IMG/VR virus record: IMGVR_UViG_3300037507_003678 | Location: 1 to 22,780 of that record | Direction: 5' to 3' (one strand) | DNA from: a virus | DNA length: 22,780 nt | Shown here: positions 11,565 through 20,049 of the stretch, one piece after another | Layout of the letters: the number at the start of each line of letters is the position of its first letter | How positions within the stretch are numbered: the stretch's first letter is position 1 | Translations under genes and position numbers: made by a program | The notes under the pieces: model-generated | Told to the model about the DNA's origin: nothing | Database searches by the model: none | Seen by the model: the letters and a program-made list of their open reading frames with translations, nothing else

Positions 11565-13234
11565 GTCTGCTGTTCCGCACCCGCAAGCCTGCCGAGGTCG
11601 AGGCCGAGCGCAGCCAGATCAGTTTCGCCGAGTACACGAAGCTCATCGAGCCGTGGTTGCCGTGGTTCTCGCAGCAGCCGAAGTCTCGCGAGCACACCGA
11701 GCGCACCCTGGCAGGCATGACCCGCCAGGCGTACGGCACCTCGGGCGTGGCGTTCGCGTGCGCAGCGGTGCGCATGCAGGTGTTCAGTGAGGTCACCTTC
11801 CGCTGGCAGGATCTTGCCAGCCGCCGACTGTTCGGCAACGCCGAGCTGTCGCCGCTGGAGTCGCCGTGGCCGGGTGCTGCGACCGACGACCTGCTGGCAC
11901 GCATGGAGCAGGACGCGACGATCTGCGGCAACTCGTACTGGATCAGCGCCGGTTCGCTGGTGCGCACGGACGGCCTGCAGTTGCAGCGCCTGCGCCCGGA
12001 GTGCGTGACGATCATGCTCGAGCCGGTCGAGCACCGCTTCGGCGGTGTGATCGGGATGCGCAAGGCCGGGTACGTCTACACCGAGGACGACAAGAGCGAG
12101 CCGGTGCTGCTCGACCTAGAGGAGGTGGCGCACTTCGCGCCGCTGCCCGATCCTCGGGCCCAGTTCCGGGGCATGTCGTGGCTGTCGGCGGTGCTGCCCG
12201 ACGTGGACATCGACACGTCGATCCAAGACTTCAAGCAGTCATTCCTCGACAACCAGGCGACGCCGAACCTCGTTATCTCGTTCGATCCGTCGGTGTCGCC
12301 GGAGACGTTCAAGCGTCTCACCGAGGTGATCCGGTCGAAGGCTGCAGGCACGGCGAACGCCGGCAAGACGCTCGCCCTCGGCGGCGGTGCCGACGTGAAG
12401 GTCGTCGGCTCCAACTTCGAGCAGCTCGCCGTGAAGGCGGTGCAGGGTGCGGGTGAGACTCGGATCGCTGCTGCTGCTGGTGTGCCGCCGGTGATCGTCG
12501 GCCTCAGCGAAGGCCTGTCCGGTTCGTCGCTGAACGAGGGCAACTACGGCCAGGCGCGCCGCCGGTTCGCCGATGGCACGATGCGCCCGAACTGGCGCAG
12601 CGCTGCGACCGCTCTGGCGACACTGGTGCGCCCGCCCGCGGGTGCACGGCTGTGGTTCGACGCTTCCGACGTGGCGTTCTTGCAGGAGGACGTCGCCGAC
12701 GATGCGGCGATTCGTGAGGCGCATGCCCGCACGATTCGCCAACTGGTCGACGCTGGTTTCACGCCGTCGGCGGCGGTGTCGGCGGCGGTCGACGGCAACT
12801 TCGACGGTCTCGCTGCGGCTCATTCGGGCCTGTTCAGTGTGCAGTTGCAGCCTCCCGGGTCGGGTGATCAGCCTGCCCGTTCGGAGATGCTGGTGCCGCT
12901 CGTCGAGGAGCGCACCACGGCGCCGGAGATGCATTTCCATCTGCCCGACTCGATCGACGTGCAGATGCGCCAGGAGCCGATCATCATCCCGGCTCCGGTG
13001 GTCAATGTGCCTGCCCCGATCGTGAACGTCACGGTCGATCCGACGCCGGTGCAGGTCGACGTCGCTGCCCCGGTGGTCAATGTCGCTCCGGCCGAGGTCG
13101 TCGTGAATGTGCCCCCGGTGCAACTCGAACTGCTGCCCGCTGCCGAGTCCGACGGGCCCGAGCGCAAGAAGGTCACCTTCAAGCGCGACAAGGACGGCCG
13201 CATCATCTCGGCTGAGATGGTCGAGGAGGACTGA
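11561..13234 (+). CDS. HK97-type portal protein with repetitive C-terminal tail
   Basis: A 557-residue portal protein, the dodecameric ring through which DNA enters the head. It shows the phage_portal (HK97-like) hallmarks: an early YGTSGVAFACAAVRM segment, the DATICGNSYWI strand, RLRPECVTIMLEP, a VAHFAPLPDP...GMSWLSAV segment, and GVPPVIVGLSEGLSGSSLNE. Residues about 470-535 are an appended valine/proline-rich repeat (APVVNVPAPIVNV and variants), and the end reads VTFKRDKDGRIISAEMVEED. That tail is not needed for the portal fold and may form beta-structure on the outside of the connector. Start is GTG 11561, overlapping the previous TGA. Confidence 0.93.
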   Translation: MSLLFRTRKPAEVEAERSQISFAEYTKLIEPWLPWFSQQPKSREHTERTLAGMTRQAYGTSGVAFACAAVRMQVFSEVTFRWQDLASRRLFGNAELSPLESPWPGAATDDLLARMEQDATICGNSYWISAGSLVRTDGLQLQRLRPECVTIMLEPVEHRFGGVIGMRKAGYVYTEDDKSEPVLLDLEEVAHFAPLPDPRAQFRGMSWLSAVLPDVDIDTSIQDFKQSFLDNQATPNLVISFDPSVSPETFKRLTEVIRSKAAGTANAGKTLALGGGADVKVVGSNFEQLAVKAVQGAGETRIAAAAGVPPVIVGLSEGLSGSSLNEGNYGQARRRFADGTMRPNWRSAATALATLVRPPAGARLWFDASDVAFLQEDVADDAAIREAHARTIRQLVDAGFTPSAAVSAAVDGNFDGLAAAHSGLFSVQLQPPGSGDQPARSEMLVPLVEERTTAPEMHFHLPDSIDVQMRQEPIIIPAPVVNVPAPIVNVTVDPTPVQVDVAAPVVNVAPAEVVVNVPPVQLELLPAAESDGPERKKVTFKRDKDGRIISAEMVEED

Positions 13235-13656
13235 TGGCCGACAACGTTGGCTATACCCCAGGAACCGGGGCAACCGTCGCCGCCGACGAGATCGGCGGCG
13301 TGCTTCACCAGCGCGTCAAGCTCGGCATCGGTGACGACGGCACCGCCGTCGACGTGTCCGAGGCCAACCCGATGCCCGCCACGATCACCACGGGAGAACT
13401 TCTTGAGGTGCTCGAGGCGACGCGTATGGCGATTCAGGCGCTCACCCGCTCGGTCGGCCAGGCGATGCCCGACACCGCCGGCCGACTGCGTGTCAACGTC
13501 GAAGCGATCACAACCATCGCAGCGATCACCACGCTGACCACGCTGACGACGCTGACGAACCAGACACAGATCGGCGGCCTTCCAGCCTTCGAGCAGATCC
13601 CGGCGCTGATGCGCCTCGGTGCCGACTCCCTGCGACGAAACGTGAGCGTGACCTGA
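13234..13656 (+). CDS. hypothetical structural protein
   Basis: A 140-residue protein joined to the portal by a TGATG overlap. The N-terminal 45 residues (DNVGYTPGTGATVAADEIGG, then HQRVKLGIGDDGTAVDV) resemble a short segment frequently seen at the front of phage structural proteins of unknown role. A threonine-rich stretch encoded by a near-perfect 9-bp tandem (ACGCTGACC/G; residues TTLTTLTTL) follows, then a helical end. It is probably part of the virion or its assembly, given the position between portal and the beta-propeller protein. Confidence 0.7.
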   Translation: MADNVGYTPGTGATVAADEIGGVLHQRVKLGIGDDGTAVDVSEANPMPATITTGELLEVLEATRMAIQALTRSVGQAMPDTAGRLRVNVEAITTIAAITTLTTLTTLTNQTQIGGLPAFEQIPALMRLGADSLRRNVSVT

Positions 13657-15098
13657 TGCCCACCACTAACGGCAACCGCAAGATTCTCGACCTGAAGCGG
13701 TGGGAGTTCTGCACCCCTGCCCCCACGGCGACCGTGGCGGGCTCGTTCATCGCCTCGTCACGCCACGACCGCCAGCAGCAGTTGTACGTGGCCAGCGCGA
13801 CGGTGCAGTACCTCTATTCGGCGCAAGAAGACGCATGGGTGCAGATCCCGTCCGGCGCTCTCGCCGGCACGTTCGCCGTCGGTGCGTGCGGCACGGCCAC
13901 TTCGGTCGGCCCGAGCGGCACGGCGACCGCTGGCACGACCTCGACGATCACGACGAACCTCACCCTGGCCCGTAACCTGCGTGGCTACAGCATCCACATC
14001 ACCGGCGGCCCGAACGCTGGCGCGACGCTGGCGATCTCGTCGAACACGGTCGGCGCCACCTCGGTCATCACCGTCCCGGTGCAGGCGTCGGCGTTCACGG
14101 CGTCAACCACGTTCCGACTCCTGACGCCCCGCTGGTACGTCCTGAACGCCATCACGGCGTCGGGCACCACCACGGCCAACGTGTTCAAGTTCTACGACTT
14201 CGCCCTCAACACCTGGGGCGCAGCCGAGACGGGCGCCACCGACGGCGTCGCACCGGCGGCAGTGATCGGCACCGACTCCAAGTTGATCGCCACGCCGTCG
14301 TGGCAGGGCGAGGGCTACGCCGCGTTCGCCACCGGCACCGCCACGGCAGGCGGCGCATCGACGCTGACGAACTCGGCCAAGACCTGGACCGTGAACCAGT
14401 GGGCAAACTCGCAGGTCCGCATCGTGTCGGGCACGGGCGCCGGTCAGATCCGCACCATCGCCAGCAACACCGCCACGGTGCTCACCACCTCGGCGGCATG
14501 GACGACGAACCCCGACGCCACCTCGGTCTACTCCATCGAGGGCAACGACGACTTCATCTACTACATGGGCTCGGCGGCGGTCACGTTGTTCCGCTACTCC
14601 ATCTCTGCAGGCACCTGGACGACACTGTCGCCAACCGCTGCCCGTGCCGCTGCCCCGGCAGTCGGGATGAGTGGGCACTGGATCTGGGAAGCCACCGACG
14701 CAGCGTGGACGAACGAGTCCGCCATCCTGAACGGGCGGTACATCTACTCCTTCCGTGGTGGCGCTGGTGCCGTGCTCGACCGCTACGACATCGCTGCGAA
14801 CACCTGGGCGAGCGCTCTGACGTACGCCCCGGCGACCGAGGTGTTCGGTGCTGGCTCGAAGTACGTCTACCGCAACAACGCCATCTACGTGCAGAAGGAT
14901 GCGACGGGCAGGTGGTTCCGCCACAACGTCGTGACCAGCGAGCAGGACGGCTGGTCGACGATGACCTACACCCAGGGCGCAGCCATCGCCGGCGACACGA
15001 GCTTCGACGTCCACTACGCCGACGGCGCCACCGAGATCGACTACGTCTACATGGTGCTGAACACCAGCACGGTCATGCTCCGGGCGATGGTGATTTGA
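13656..15098 (+). CDS. Kelch-like beta-propeller structural protein
   Basis: A 480-residue protein with Kelch-type repeats recognisable by a Y/F-hydrophobic-x-NTW pattern: FYDFALNTWGAAE (about 179-191), FRYSISAGTWTTLSP (312-326) and RYDIAANTWASAL (376-388), with weaker copies near residues 55 and 420. Two copies of a Thr/Ala/Gly-rich insert interrupt the blades (about 88-156 and 226-294), both starting GTATAG and containing an IxSNT motif. No signal peptide is present. Such proteins in phage head modules are likely head-decorating or fibre-like, but binding partner and location on the virion are unknown. TGATG overlaps on both sides tie it to the head operon. Confidence 0.72.
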   Translation: MPTTNGNRKILDLKRWEFCTPAPTATVAGSFIASSRHDRQQQLYVASATVQYLYSAQEDAWVQIPSGALAGTFAVGACGTATSVGPSGTATAGTTSTITTNLTLARNLRGYSIHITGGPNAGATLAISSNTVGATSVITVPVQASAFTASTTFRLLTPRWYVLNAITASGTTTANVFKFYDFALNTWGAAETGATDGVAPAAVIGTDSKLIATPSWQGEGYAAFATGTATAGGASTLTNSAKTWTVNQWANSQVRIVSGTGAGQIRTIASNTATVLTTSAAWTTNPDATSVYSIEGNDDFIYYMGSAAVTLFRYSISAGTWTTLSPTAARAAAPAVGMSGHWIWEATDAAWTNESAILNGRYIYSFRGGAGAVLDRYDIAANTWASALTYAPATEVFGAGSKYVYRNNAIYVQKDATGRWFRHNVVTSEQDGWSTMTYTQGAAIAGDTSFDVHYADGATEIDYVYMVLNTSTVMLRAMVI

Positions 15099-15259
15099 TG
15101 ACCGTCGACGACCTGATCCGTCAGGCCCGTACGTGGGTCGCTCGTCAGACGGTGCTGCGTGCCGAAGCGGTGCGCCTCGGCGACACGGCCGCCATCGCCG
15201 CTGCCGACGCGGAGATCGCCATCACCGAGGACACCATCGCCACGCTCGAGGCGCTGTAG
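15098..15259 (+). CDS. small helical hypothetical protein
   Basis: A 53-residue protein from ATG 15098 (TGATG overlap). It is a single predicted amphipathic helix or helical hairpin rich in alanine (WVARQTVLRAEAVRL, then AIAAADAEIAITEDTIATLE). No family is recognised. It sits in the head module between the beta-propeller protein and another small ORF. Confidence 0.6.
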   Translation: MTVDDLIRQARTWVARQTVLRAEAVRLGDTAAIAAADAEIAITEDTIATLEAL

Positions 15260-15274
15260 TCGAGAGGAGCGGCC

Positions 15275-15439
15275 GTGCTGCTCACGCTGCTGCAGTCACA
15301 GGGGTCGACACCGCCCGAGCCGCCCCCGTCGCCGGGTGGTGGCCCTGGCAACAAGTTCCGGCTGCTCACCGAGCGACTGCCGGACCTGAACGACGACGAC
15401 GAGGCAATCGCCCTCGCTCTCGTCCTGCTCGCCGCCTGA
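15275..15439 (+). CDS. small proline-rich hypothetical protein
   Basis: A 54-residue protein from GTG 15275 with GAGAGGAG placed eight bases or so upstream. It has a hydrophobic start (VLLTLLQSQG), a proline/glycine linker (PPEPPPSPGGGPG) and a helical end (EAIALALVLLAA). No family is recognised. It fills the space between neighbours, and its ribosome-binding site is good, so I consider it likely to be real. Confidence 0.5.
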   Translation: MLLTLLQSQGSTPPEPPPSPGGGPGNKFRLLTERLPDLNDDDEAIALALVLLAA

Positions 15440-15468
15440 CGGCGACCGACCCTCACAGAGGAGGCCCC

Positions 15469-16212
15469 ATGCTCGCCTTCGAGCGTTACGCGCCCCTGGA
15501 CGACCTCGAGGTGCGCTCGACGGCCACCGGCCGCCAGTTGCTCGCCTATGCGGCCGTGTTCGGCCGCGACCAGGAGATCCGTGACCGGGAAGGTCACTAC
15601 CTCGAGCGGATCGCCCCGACGGCGTTCGATCGTACGATCGGCCAGCGCGGCACGAACTTCCAGGTGCTGTTCAATCACGGCCGCACGATTCACGGCGACT
15701 CCAGCGAGCGGTACTCGATGCCGATCGGTGTGCCCGCCGAGGTGCGCGCCGACGGGCGTGGTCTGTGGACGGTAACCGACATCGCTGCCACCCCGCTCGG
15801 CGATGAGGTGCTCGCCCTCGCCGAGGGCGGTGCGCTGCGTGGCATGTCGTTCTCGGGCCAGTTCCGGGCCACGAAGGCCGCCGGCAAGGTCGACGGCCTG
15901 GCAGTCAAGGAACGCACCGAGATCGCGATGGTCGAGTACGGCCCGACGCCGTTCCCGGCCTACTCAGACGCCGCCATCGTGGCGGTGCGCTCGGAGTTCT
16001 CGTCGCTCAGCGACGACGAACTCGCCCTGATTCTCGGCGAGGACGACGCCATGCGCGCCCGTCTCGCCGACCTGCTCGCCTCGCTCACGCCCGTCACCGG
16101 GCCCAGCGAGTCGTCCCCCACTTCCTCGCCCGACACCGGGCACGTCGTGGTCCTCACCCCATCCCAGCGTCGCCTCCGCGACCTGATCCTCACGAAGGAG
16201 ACCGCACAATGA
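15469..16212 (+). CDS. prohead maturation protease (HK97 family)
   Basis: A 247-residue serine protease of the U35/HK97 type. His70 in VLFNHG and Ser127 in RGMSFSGQF are the catalytic residues, with Glu/Tyr context in VKERTEIAMVEYGPTPFPAY typical of the third strand. The family cleaves the scaffold-like N-terminal region of the major capsid protein during head maturation. I choose ATG 15469, eight or so bases after AGAGGAGG. The C-terminal 70 residues are low-complexity (TGPSESSPTSSPDTG) and probably act as an encapsidation tail. Its stop overlaps the capsid gene ATG (ATGA). Confidence 0.93.
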   Translation: MLAFERYAPLDDLEVRSTATGRQLLAYAAVFGRDQEIRDREGHYLERIAPTAFDRTIGQRGTNFQVLFNHGRTIHGDSSERYSMPIGVPAEVRADGRGLWTVTDIAATPLGDEVLALAEGGALRGMSFSGQFRATKAAGKVDGLAVKERTEIAMVEYGPTPFPAYSDAAIVAVRSEFSSLSDDELALILGEDDAMRARLADLLASLTPVTGPSESSPTSSPDTGHVVVLTPSQRRLRDLILTKETAQ

Positions 16213-17609
16213 ACCGTGCAGCACTCGTCGCCGAGGCCGAGGCCATCCGTGCCCGACTCGCCGACATCGACCCCGACAACCTGACCACCGATCAGGCCGA
16301 CGCCTTCGAGGCCGACGCCGCCCGCTACTCCGAGATCGAGGCCGACGTGGCCAAGCTCGACGAGCGCGCCGCCAAGATCGAAGCGATCCGCAGCGGCGAG
16401 ATCAAGACCATCACCGGCGACAGCCGCGACGTGGTCGCCCCGACGGTGCTGAAGCGCAGCGCCGACCGTGACCTGTACGACATCGAGGGTGCGGGCCGTT
16501 CGTCCAACGCCCACGACATCGTCGAGCGGGCCATCACCGCCGTGGAGCGCAACGCCGAGCGGAGCTACTCCGACGAGCAGCGCGACGCCACGACCCGTCT
16601 GCTGGAGCGCAGCACCAAGCACACGCCGAAGATCGCCGAGTACATCCTGCTGACCGGTTCGCCGCAGTACCAGCAGGAGTTCGAGACCTTCGTCAAGACG
16701 CAGGGCCGCTCGTTCGGTCCGCTGCTCGAGCGTGCGGCGATGAGCCTGACCACCGCCAACGGCGGCGCGATGGTGCCGTACATCCTCGACCCCTCGGTGA
16801 TGCTGACCAACTCCGGCGTAACCAACCCGGTGCGCCAGGCGGCCCGCGTCGAGACCATCGCCGGCTCCAACGAGTGGCGTGGCGTGACCTCGGCCGGTGT
16901 CACGGCTGAGTGGCTGGCGGAAGGCGCCGAAGCGGCCGATGCGTCGCCGACGTTCGCCCAGCCGGCGATCCCCACCTTCAAGGGTGCGGCCTACCTGTTC
17001 GGCTCGTACGAAGTGCTCGCCGACAGCGGTTTCGCCTCGCAGGTGCAGACGCTGATCGGTGACGCCAAGGACCGCCTCGAGGGCACCGCCTTCACGACCG
17101 GCAACGGCACCTCGGCCCCGCAGGGCTTCATCACCGGCAAGGTTGCCGCCGGTTCGCTGGTGGCCTCGGCCACGACCGACACCTTCGCCGTCGCCGACGT
17201 GTACAACACGCAGGCCGGTCTCGCTCCCCGCTTCCGCAACTCGCGGTCGGCGTGGATGGCGAACGTGTCCATCATGAACCGCATCCGTCAGTTCGACACG
17301 AACGGCGGCTCGGCGCTGTGGGCGCAGCTCGCTGCGGCCGCACCGGCCAACCTGCTCGGTCAGCCGATCTACGAGACCAGCGACATGGACGGCACCATCA
17401 CCGCCCTGGCCGACAACTACGTGCTCGCCTACGGCGACTGGCAGCAGGCGTACATCATCGTCGACCGGGTCGGCGTCGAGGTCTACTACGACAACCTCGT
17501 GCTCGGCGCCAACCGCCGCCCCACGGGCCAGGCAGGCTTCTTCGCATTCTGGAGAACCGGTGGAGAAGTCGTGGTTCCCGAGGCGATCAGCCTCCTCAAC
17601 GTCACCTGA
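16209..17609 (+). CDS. major capsid protein (HK97 fold)
   Basis: In this 466-residue protein the first 110 or so residues are a charged, helical delta-domain-like scaffold (ALVAEAEAIRARLADI...EADVAKLDERAAKIEAI). The HK97-fold body follows: GGAMVPYILDPSV, a TNPVRQAARVETI strand, TAEWLAEGAEAADASPTF, a KGAAYLFGSYEVLADSG loop, and late strands YVLAYGDWQQAYIIVDR and GFFAFWRTGGEVV. It assembles the icosahedral head and is cleaved by the preceding protease; the exact cleavage site cannot be read from the sequence. The order protease then capsid with an ATGA overlap is canonical. The gene should be among the most expressed here. Confidence 0.95.
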   Translation: MNRAALVAEAEAIRARLADIDPDNLTTDQADAFEADAARYSEIEADVAKLDERAAKIEAIRSGEIKTITGDSRDVVAPTVLKRSADRDLYDIEGAGRSSNAHDIVERAITAVERNAERSYSDEQRDATTRLLERSTKHTPKIAEYILLTGSPQYQQEFETFVKTQGRSFGPLLERAAMSLTTANGGAMVPYILDPSVMLTNSGVTNPVRQAARVETIAGSNEWRGVTSAGVTAEWLAEGAEAADASPTFAQPAIPTFKGAAYLFGSYEVLADSGFASQVQTLIGDAKDRLEGTAFTTGNGTSAPQGFITGKVAAGSLVASATTDTFAVADVYNTQAGLAPRFRNSRSAWMANVSIMNRIRQFDTNGGSALWAQLAAAAPANLLGQPIYETSDMDGTITALADNYVLAYGDWQQAYIIVDRVGVEVYYDNLVLGANRRPTGQAGFFAFWRTGGEVVVPEAISLLNVT

Positions 17610-18100
17610 TGACCCCTCAGCGAGTCGGCACCGACCAACTCGCTGCTCTGCTCGACCTCGTCGGCCCGTTGTGGTCGGCGAGGTCGAGCGCCACCGAGAC
17701 CGGTGTGCACGACGGCTACCGCCAGGTGACCATCGTGCACGCCGGTCGCCTGGCGGTGCCCGGCTTCGCCGAGGTGCTCGCCCAGTTCGCTCCGGTGCAC
17801 GGGGCGTGGCTGTCGGGTCTTGCGCCTGGCGGCTTCATCGCCGAACACATCGACGCCGGGCCGTACTGGGAGCGGTGGCAGTTGCCGCTTACAACGGCCG
17901 GCTGCCTGCTGCAGTGCGGCACCCCGGTGCACCACAAGGTCGGCGTGCCGTTCCGGGTGGCGCACCACGACTGGCACAGCGTGGTCAACGCCGACGACAC
18001 CGAACGGGTGGCGCTGGTGATCGACCGTGCCGTGCCGCTGTCCATTCCGTCCGCACCGCTGCAGGTGCGCAACATCGAGGAGGGGCGATGCCTCGTCTGA
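17609..18100 (+). CDS. aspartyl beta-hydroxylase-like Fe(II)/2-oxoglutarate dioxygenase
   Basis: A 163-residue protein with the aspartyl/asparaginyl beta-hydroxylase (cupin-like) pattern. LAPGGFIAEHID contains His80-x-Asp82, RWQLPL follows where the family has R-x-H-x-P-L, then DWHSVVN supplies the distal His123, and ERVALVIDR supplies Arg133 in the usual 2-oxoglutarate-binding position. All residues for iron and cosubstrate binding appear present. The gene begins in a TGATG overlap with the major capsid gene, so its expression should be coupled to capsid synthesis. The substrate is unknown; a virion protein is an attractive guess from position alone. An inactive structural cupin remains possible. 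Confidence 0.75.
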   Translation: MTPQRVGTDQLAALLDLVGPLWSARSSATETGVHDGYRQVTIVHAGRLAVPGFAEVLAQFAPVHGAWLSGLAPGGFIAEHIDAGPYWERWQLPLTTAGCLLQCGTPVHHKVGVPFRVAHHDWHSVVNADDTERVALVIDRAVPLSIPSAPLQVRNIEEGRCLV

Positions 18101-18255
18101 CCGAGACCGTGCATCACGCATCGGGCACATACGAGGCGGGCGCGGTGCTCGCCGCCGATCACCCGCTGGTGAAGGCTGGGCCGCACCTGTTCGTCGCCGA
18201 CGAGCCGGTCGCCGCCAAGCCCGCCAAGCCCGCCAAGGTGAAGGCCGAGGGCTGA
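18088..18255 (+). CDS. small hypothetical head-module protein
   Basis: A 55-residue protein from ATG 18088, with GAGGAGGGG immediately upstream inside the end of the dioxygenase gene (13-bp overlap). It reads as a small beta-type domain (TETVHHASGTYEAGAVLAAD, then HPLVKAGPHLFV) followed by a lysine/proline/alanine tail (AAKPAKPAKVKAEG). Similar small proteins often precede the head-tail connector gene in actinophages, but their function is not established. Confidence 0.65.
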   Translation: MPRLTETVHHASGTYEAGAVLAADHPLVKAGPHLFVADEPVAAKPAKPAKVKAEG

Positions 18256-18256
18256 C

Positions 18257-18856
18257 GTGGCCTACGTCTCGCTCACCGACTTCAAGTCGTGGGTGCGCAA
18301 CGAGCTCGGTACTGCCGAGGATTCGATCCTGCAGGCTGGCATCGACGCCGCCGTCATCGCCGTGAACGAGCATTGCGGGCGCAGCTTCGACATTGCCGGT
18401 GCGCCATCGGCGCGTTCGTTCGTGCCCGAGTCGTACCGCCTGGTCATCATCGACGACTGCACCAGCGTCACGTCGGTCGTCGAGAACGGCGACACGATCG
18501 CTGCCAGCGGCTACCAACTGGAGCCGCTGAACGGTCGCCGCCCGAGCGGCCTGGCGGTGCCGTACGACCAGATCCGACGCATCCACGGCGACTGGTACAT
18601 CGACGCGACCGATGAGGGCCGTGCGACGATCGTCGTGACGGCGGCGTGGGGCTGGGCAGTTAGGCCCGCCCCGGTGATCGAGGCAACCAAGATCCTGGCG
18701 AAGGACATCCTCATGCAGCGCGACACCCGGAACGGTGTCGCTGCGTTCGGCGAGTTCGGCTCGCTGCGGGTGCGGCTCAACCCGTACGTCGAGGAACTGC
18801 TGAAGCCGTTCGTGAAGGAATCAGCCACGCCGGTCGACGCCATCGGAGTGTTCTGA
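18257..18856 (+). CDS. head-tail connector protein (HK97 gp6-like)
   Basis: A 199-residue protein from GTG 18257. The opening (YVSLTDFKSWVRNELGTAED followed by SILQAGIDAAVIAVNEHCGR) is the helical start typical of gp6-like connectors. It is followed by a beta-rich middle (IIDDCTSVTSVVENGDTIAA) and a C-terminal helical part with WGWAVRPAPVIEATKILAKD. This family forms the ring beneath the portal that joins head and tail. The position directly after the capsid module supports the call. Confidence 0.82.
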   Translation: MAYVSLTDFKSWVRNELGTAEDSILQAGIDAAVIAVNEHCGRSFDIAGAPSARSFVPESYRLVIIDDCTSVTSVVENGDTIAASGYQLEPLNGRRPSGLAVPYDQIRRIHGDWYIDATDEGRATIVVTAAWGWAVRPAPVIEATKILAKDILMQRDTRNGVAAFGEFGSLRVRLNPYVEELLKPFVKESATPVDAIGVF

Positions 18857-19299
18857 TGGCGACGCTCGACCTGCGCGCCGTGATGACGGCGCTCGCCAAT
18901 CAGATCGACGCCAACACGTCTCGGGCGCTGGCCTGCTACGACCTGCAACCCGCAACGTTGCCGCAGTTCCCGTGCGCCATCGTGCGCCCCGCTGACCAGT
19001 TCGTCGCCTATCACGAATCGTTCGGTGCTGCGCCGCTCGTCGACGTGCAGCTCGAGGTCGTCGTGATGGCGCAAGGGACGAGCGACATCGACAGCCAGAT
19101 CGCCGTTCTCGACATGCTGTCGGCGGGTGCCGGGATGTCGAACTCGATCATCGACGCCATCAGCGCCGACCGCACGCTCGGCGGCGCCGTCGAGAACACC
19201 ATCGTCCGCACTGCGTCGGGCCTGTCACGCGCTGGGGCCGATGACGGCTCGGCGGCGGTGATGGCCGTGCTCGCTGTCGGCATCAAGCTCCGGAGGTAG
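18856..19299 (+). CDS. probable tail terminator / tail completion protein
   Basis: A 147-residue protein linked to the connector by a TGATG overlap. It has an N-terminal helix (LRAVMTALANQIDA), a strand-rich core (FPCAIVRPADQFVAYHESF, then VDVQLEVVVMAQ) and a dimer-like helix (DIDSQIAVLDMLSAG), which matches the general layout of small tail terminators in HK97-like phages. There is no diagnostic motif; the call rests on fold impression and on lying between connector and tail-tube genes. Confidence 0.6.
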   Translation: MATLDLRAVMTALANQIDANTSRALACYDLQPATLPQFPCAIVRPADQFVAYHESFGAAPLVDVQLEVVVMAQGTSDIDSQIAVLDMLSAGAGMSNSIIDAISADRTLGGAVENTIVRTASGLSRAGADDGSAAVMAVLAVGIKLRR

Positions 19300-19302
19300 G
19301 GC

Positions 19303-20034
19303 ATGCCCGTCTACGCCAATACGTCTGTGTCGGCCGTGGTCGACACGCTCGAACTCGCTGCCTTCGCTCGCACAGTCACCCTCGAGGCGTCTGCCGACGA
19401 GATCGACGTGACGACGCTCGCCTCGGGCGGGTGGCGTCAGAAGATCTGTGGGCTCAAGTCGTTCAGCGCATCGGCCGAGGGCTTCCAGGACTTCGCCACC
19501 ACCGGTGTCGAGCCGGTGTTCGGCGTCGGTGCGCTCACCGGACTGGACACGTTCACGATCGCCCCGACGTCGACGGCCACGGCCGGCGATGTGGCCTTCA
19601 TCGGCCAGGGCCGCCTCGGTGCGAACACGGTGCTGTCTGGCGCTGTCGGCGACGCAGCCGGGTTCACGCTGAACTGGGCGGGCACCGATGTCGTCGCCCG
19701 CGGCCAGGTGCTGCACCCGTCGGCGGCTCGCGCCGCCACCGGTAGCGGTACCGCTCTGGCGTTCACGTTCCCGACGACCGGGCAGCGGCTCTACGCCACG
19801 TTCCACGTACTCAGCGTGACCGGCACCGGTTCGATCGTGTTCACGGTGCAGAGCGACAACGCCGTCGGGTTCCCGTCGGCAACGACGCAGATCACCTCGC
19901 AGTCGTTCACTGCGGTCGGGCACCAGTTGGCGAGTGTCGCCGGGCCGATCGCTTCAGAGACGCACATCCGGCTCGGCTGGACGATCACCGGTTTCACGTC
20001 GGTGACCTTCGTCGCTGCTGCCGCCACCGCCTGA
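19303..20034 (+). CDS. tail tube-like protein, long paralogue
   Basis: A 243-residue protein from ATG 19303 with GGAGGTAGGG upstream. Residues 26-64 (TLEASADEIDVTTLASGGWR, then QKICGLKSFSASAEGFQDF) match the tail-tube family pattern and align with residues 49-84 of the next gene. The C-terminal 100 residues are a threonine/serine-rich beta domain (GTALAFTFPTTGQRLYATF...), probably an extra domain on the tube exterior. It may be a second tube subunit, a tail decoration, or the true major tail protein. Confidence 0.72.
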   Translation: MPVYANTSVSAVVDTLELAAFARTVTLEASADEIDVTTLASGGWRQKICGLKSFSASAEGFQDFATTGVEPVFGVGALTGLDTFTIAPTSTATAGDVAFIGQGRLGANTVLSGAVGDAAGFTLNWAGTDVVARGQVLHPSAARAATGSGTALAFTFPTTGQRLYATFHVLSVTGTGSIVFTVQSDNAVGFPSATTQITSQSFTAVGHQLASVAGPIASETHIRLGWTITGFTSVTFVAAAATA

Positions 20035-20049
20035 TCTTCACCCCTCGCT

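Noticed and set aside
12929-12934. Isolated ATGCAT in the portal gene as an extra copy of the dyad core
   Set aside because: One 6-base match in coding sequence is expected by chance and has no neighbouring cores.
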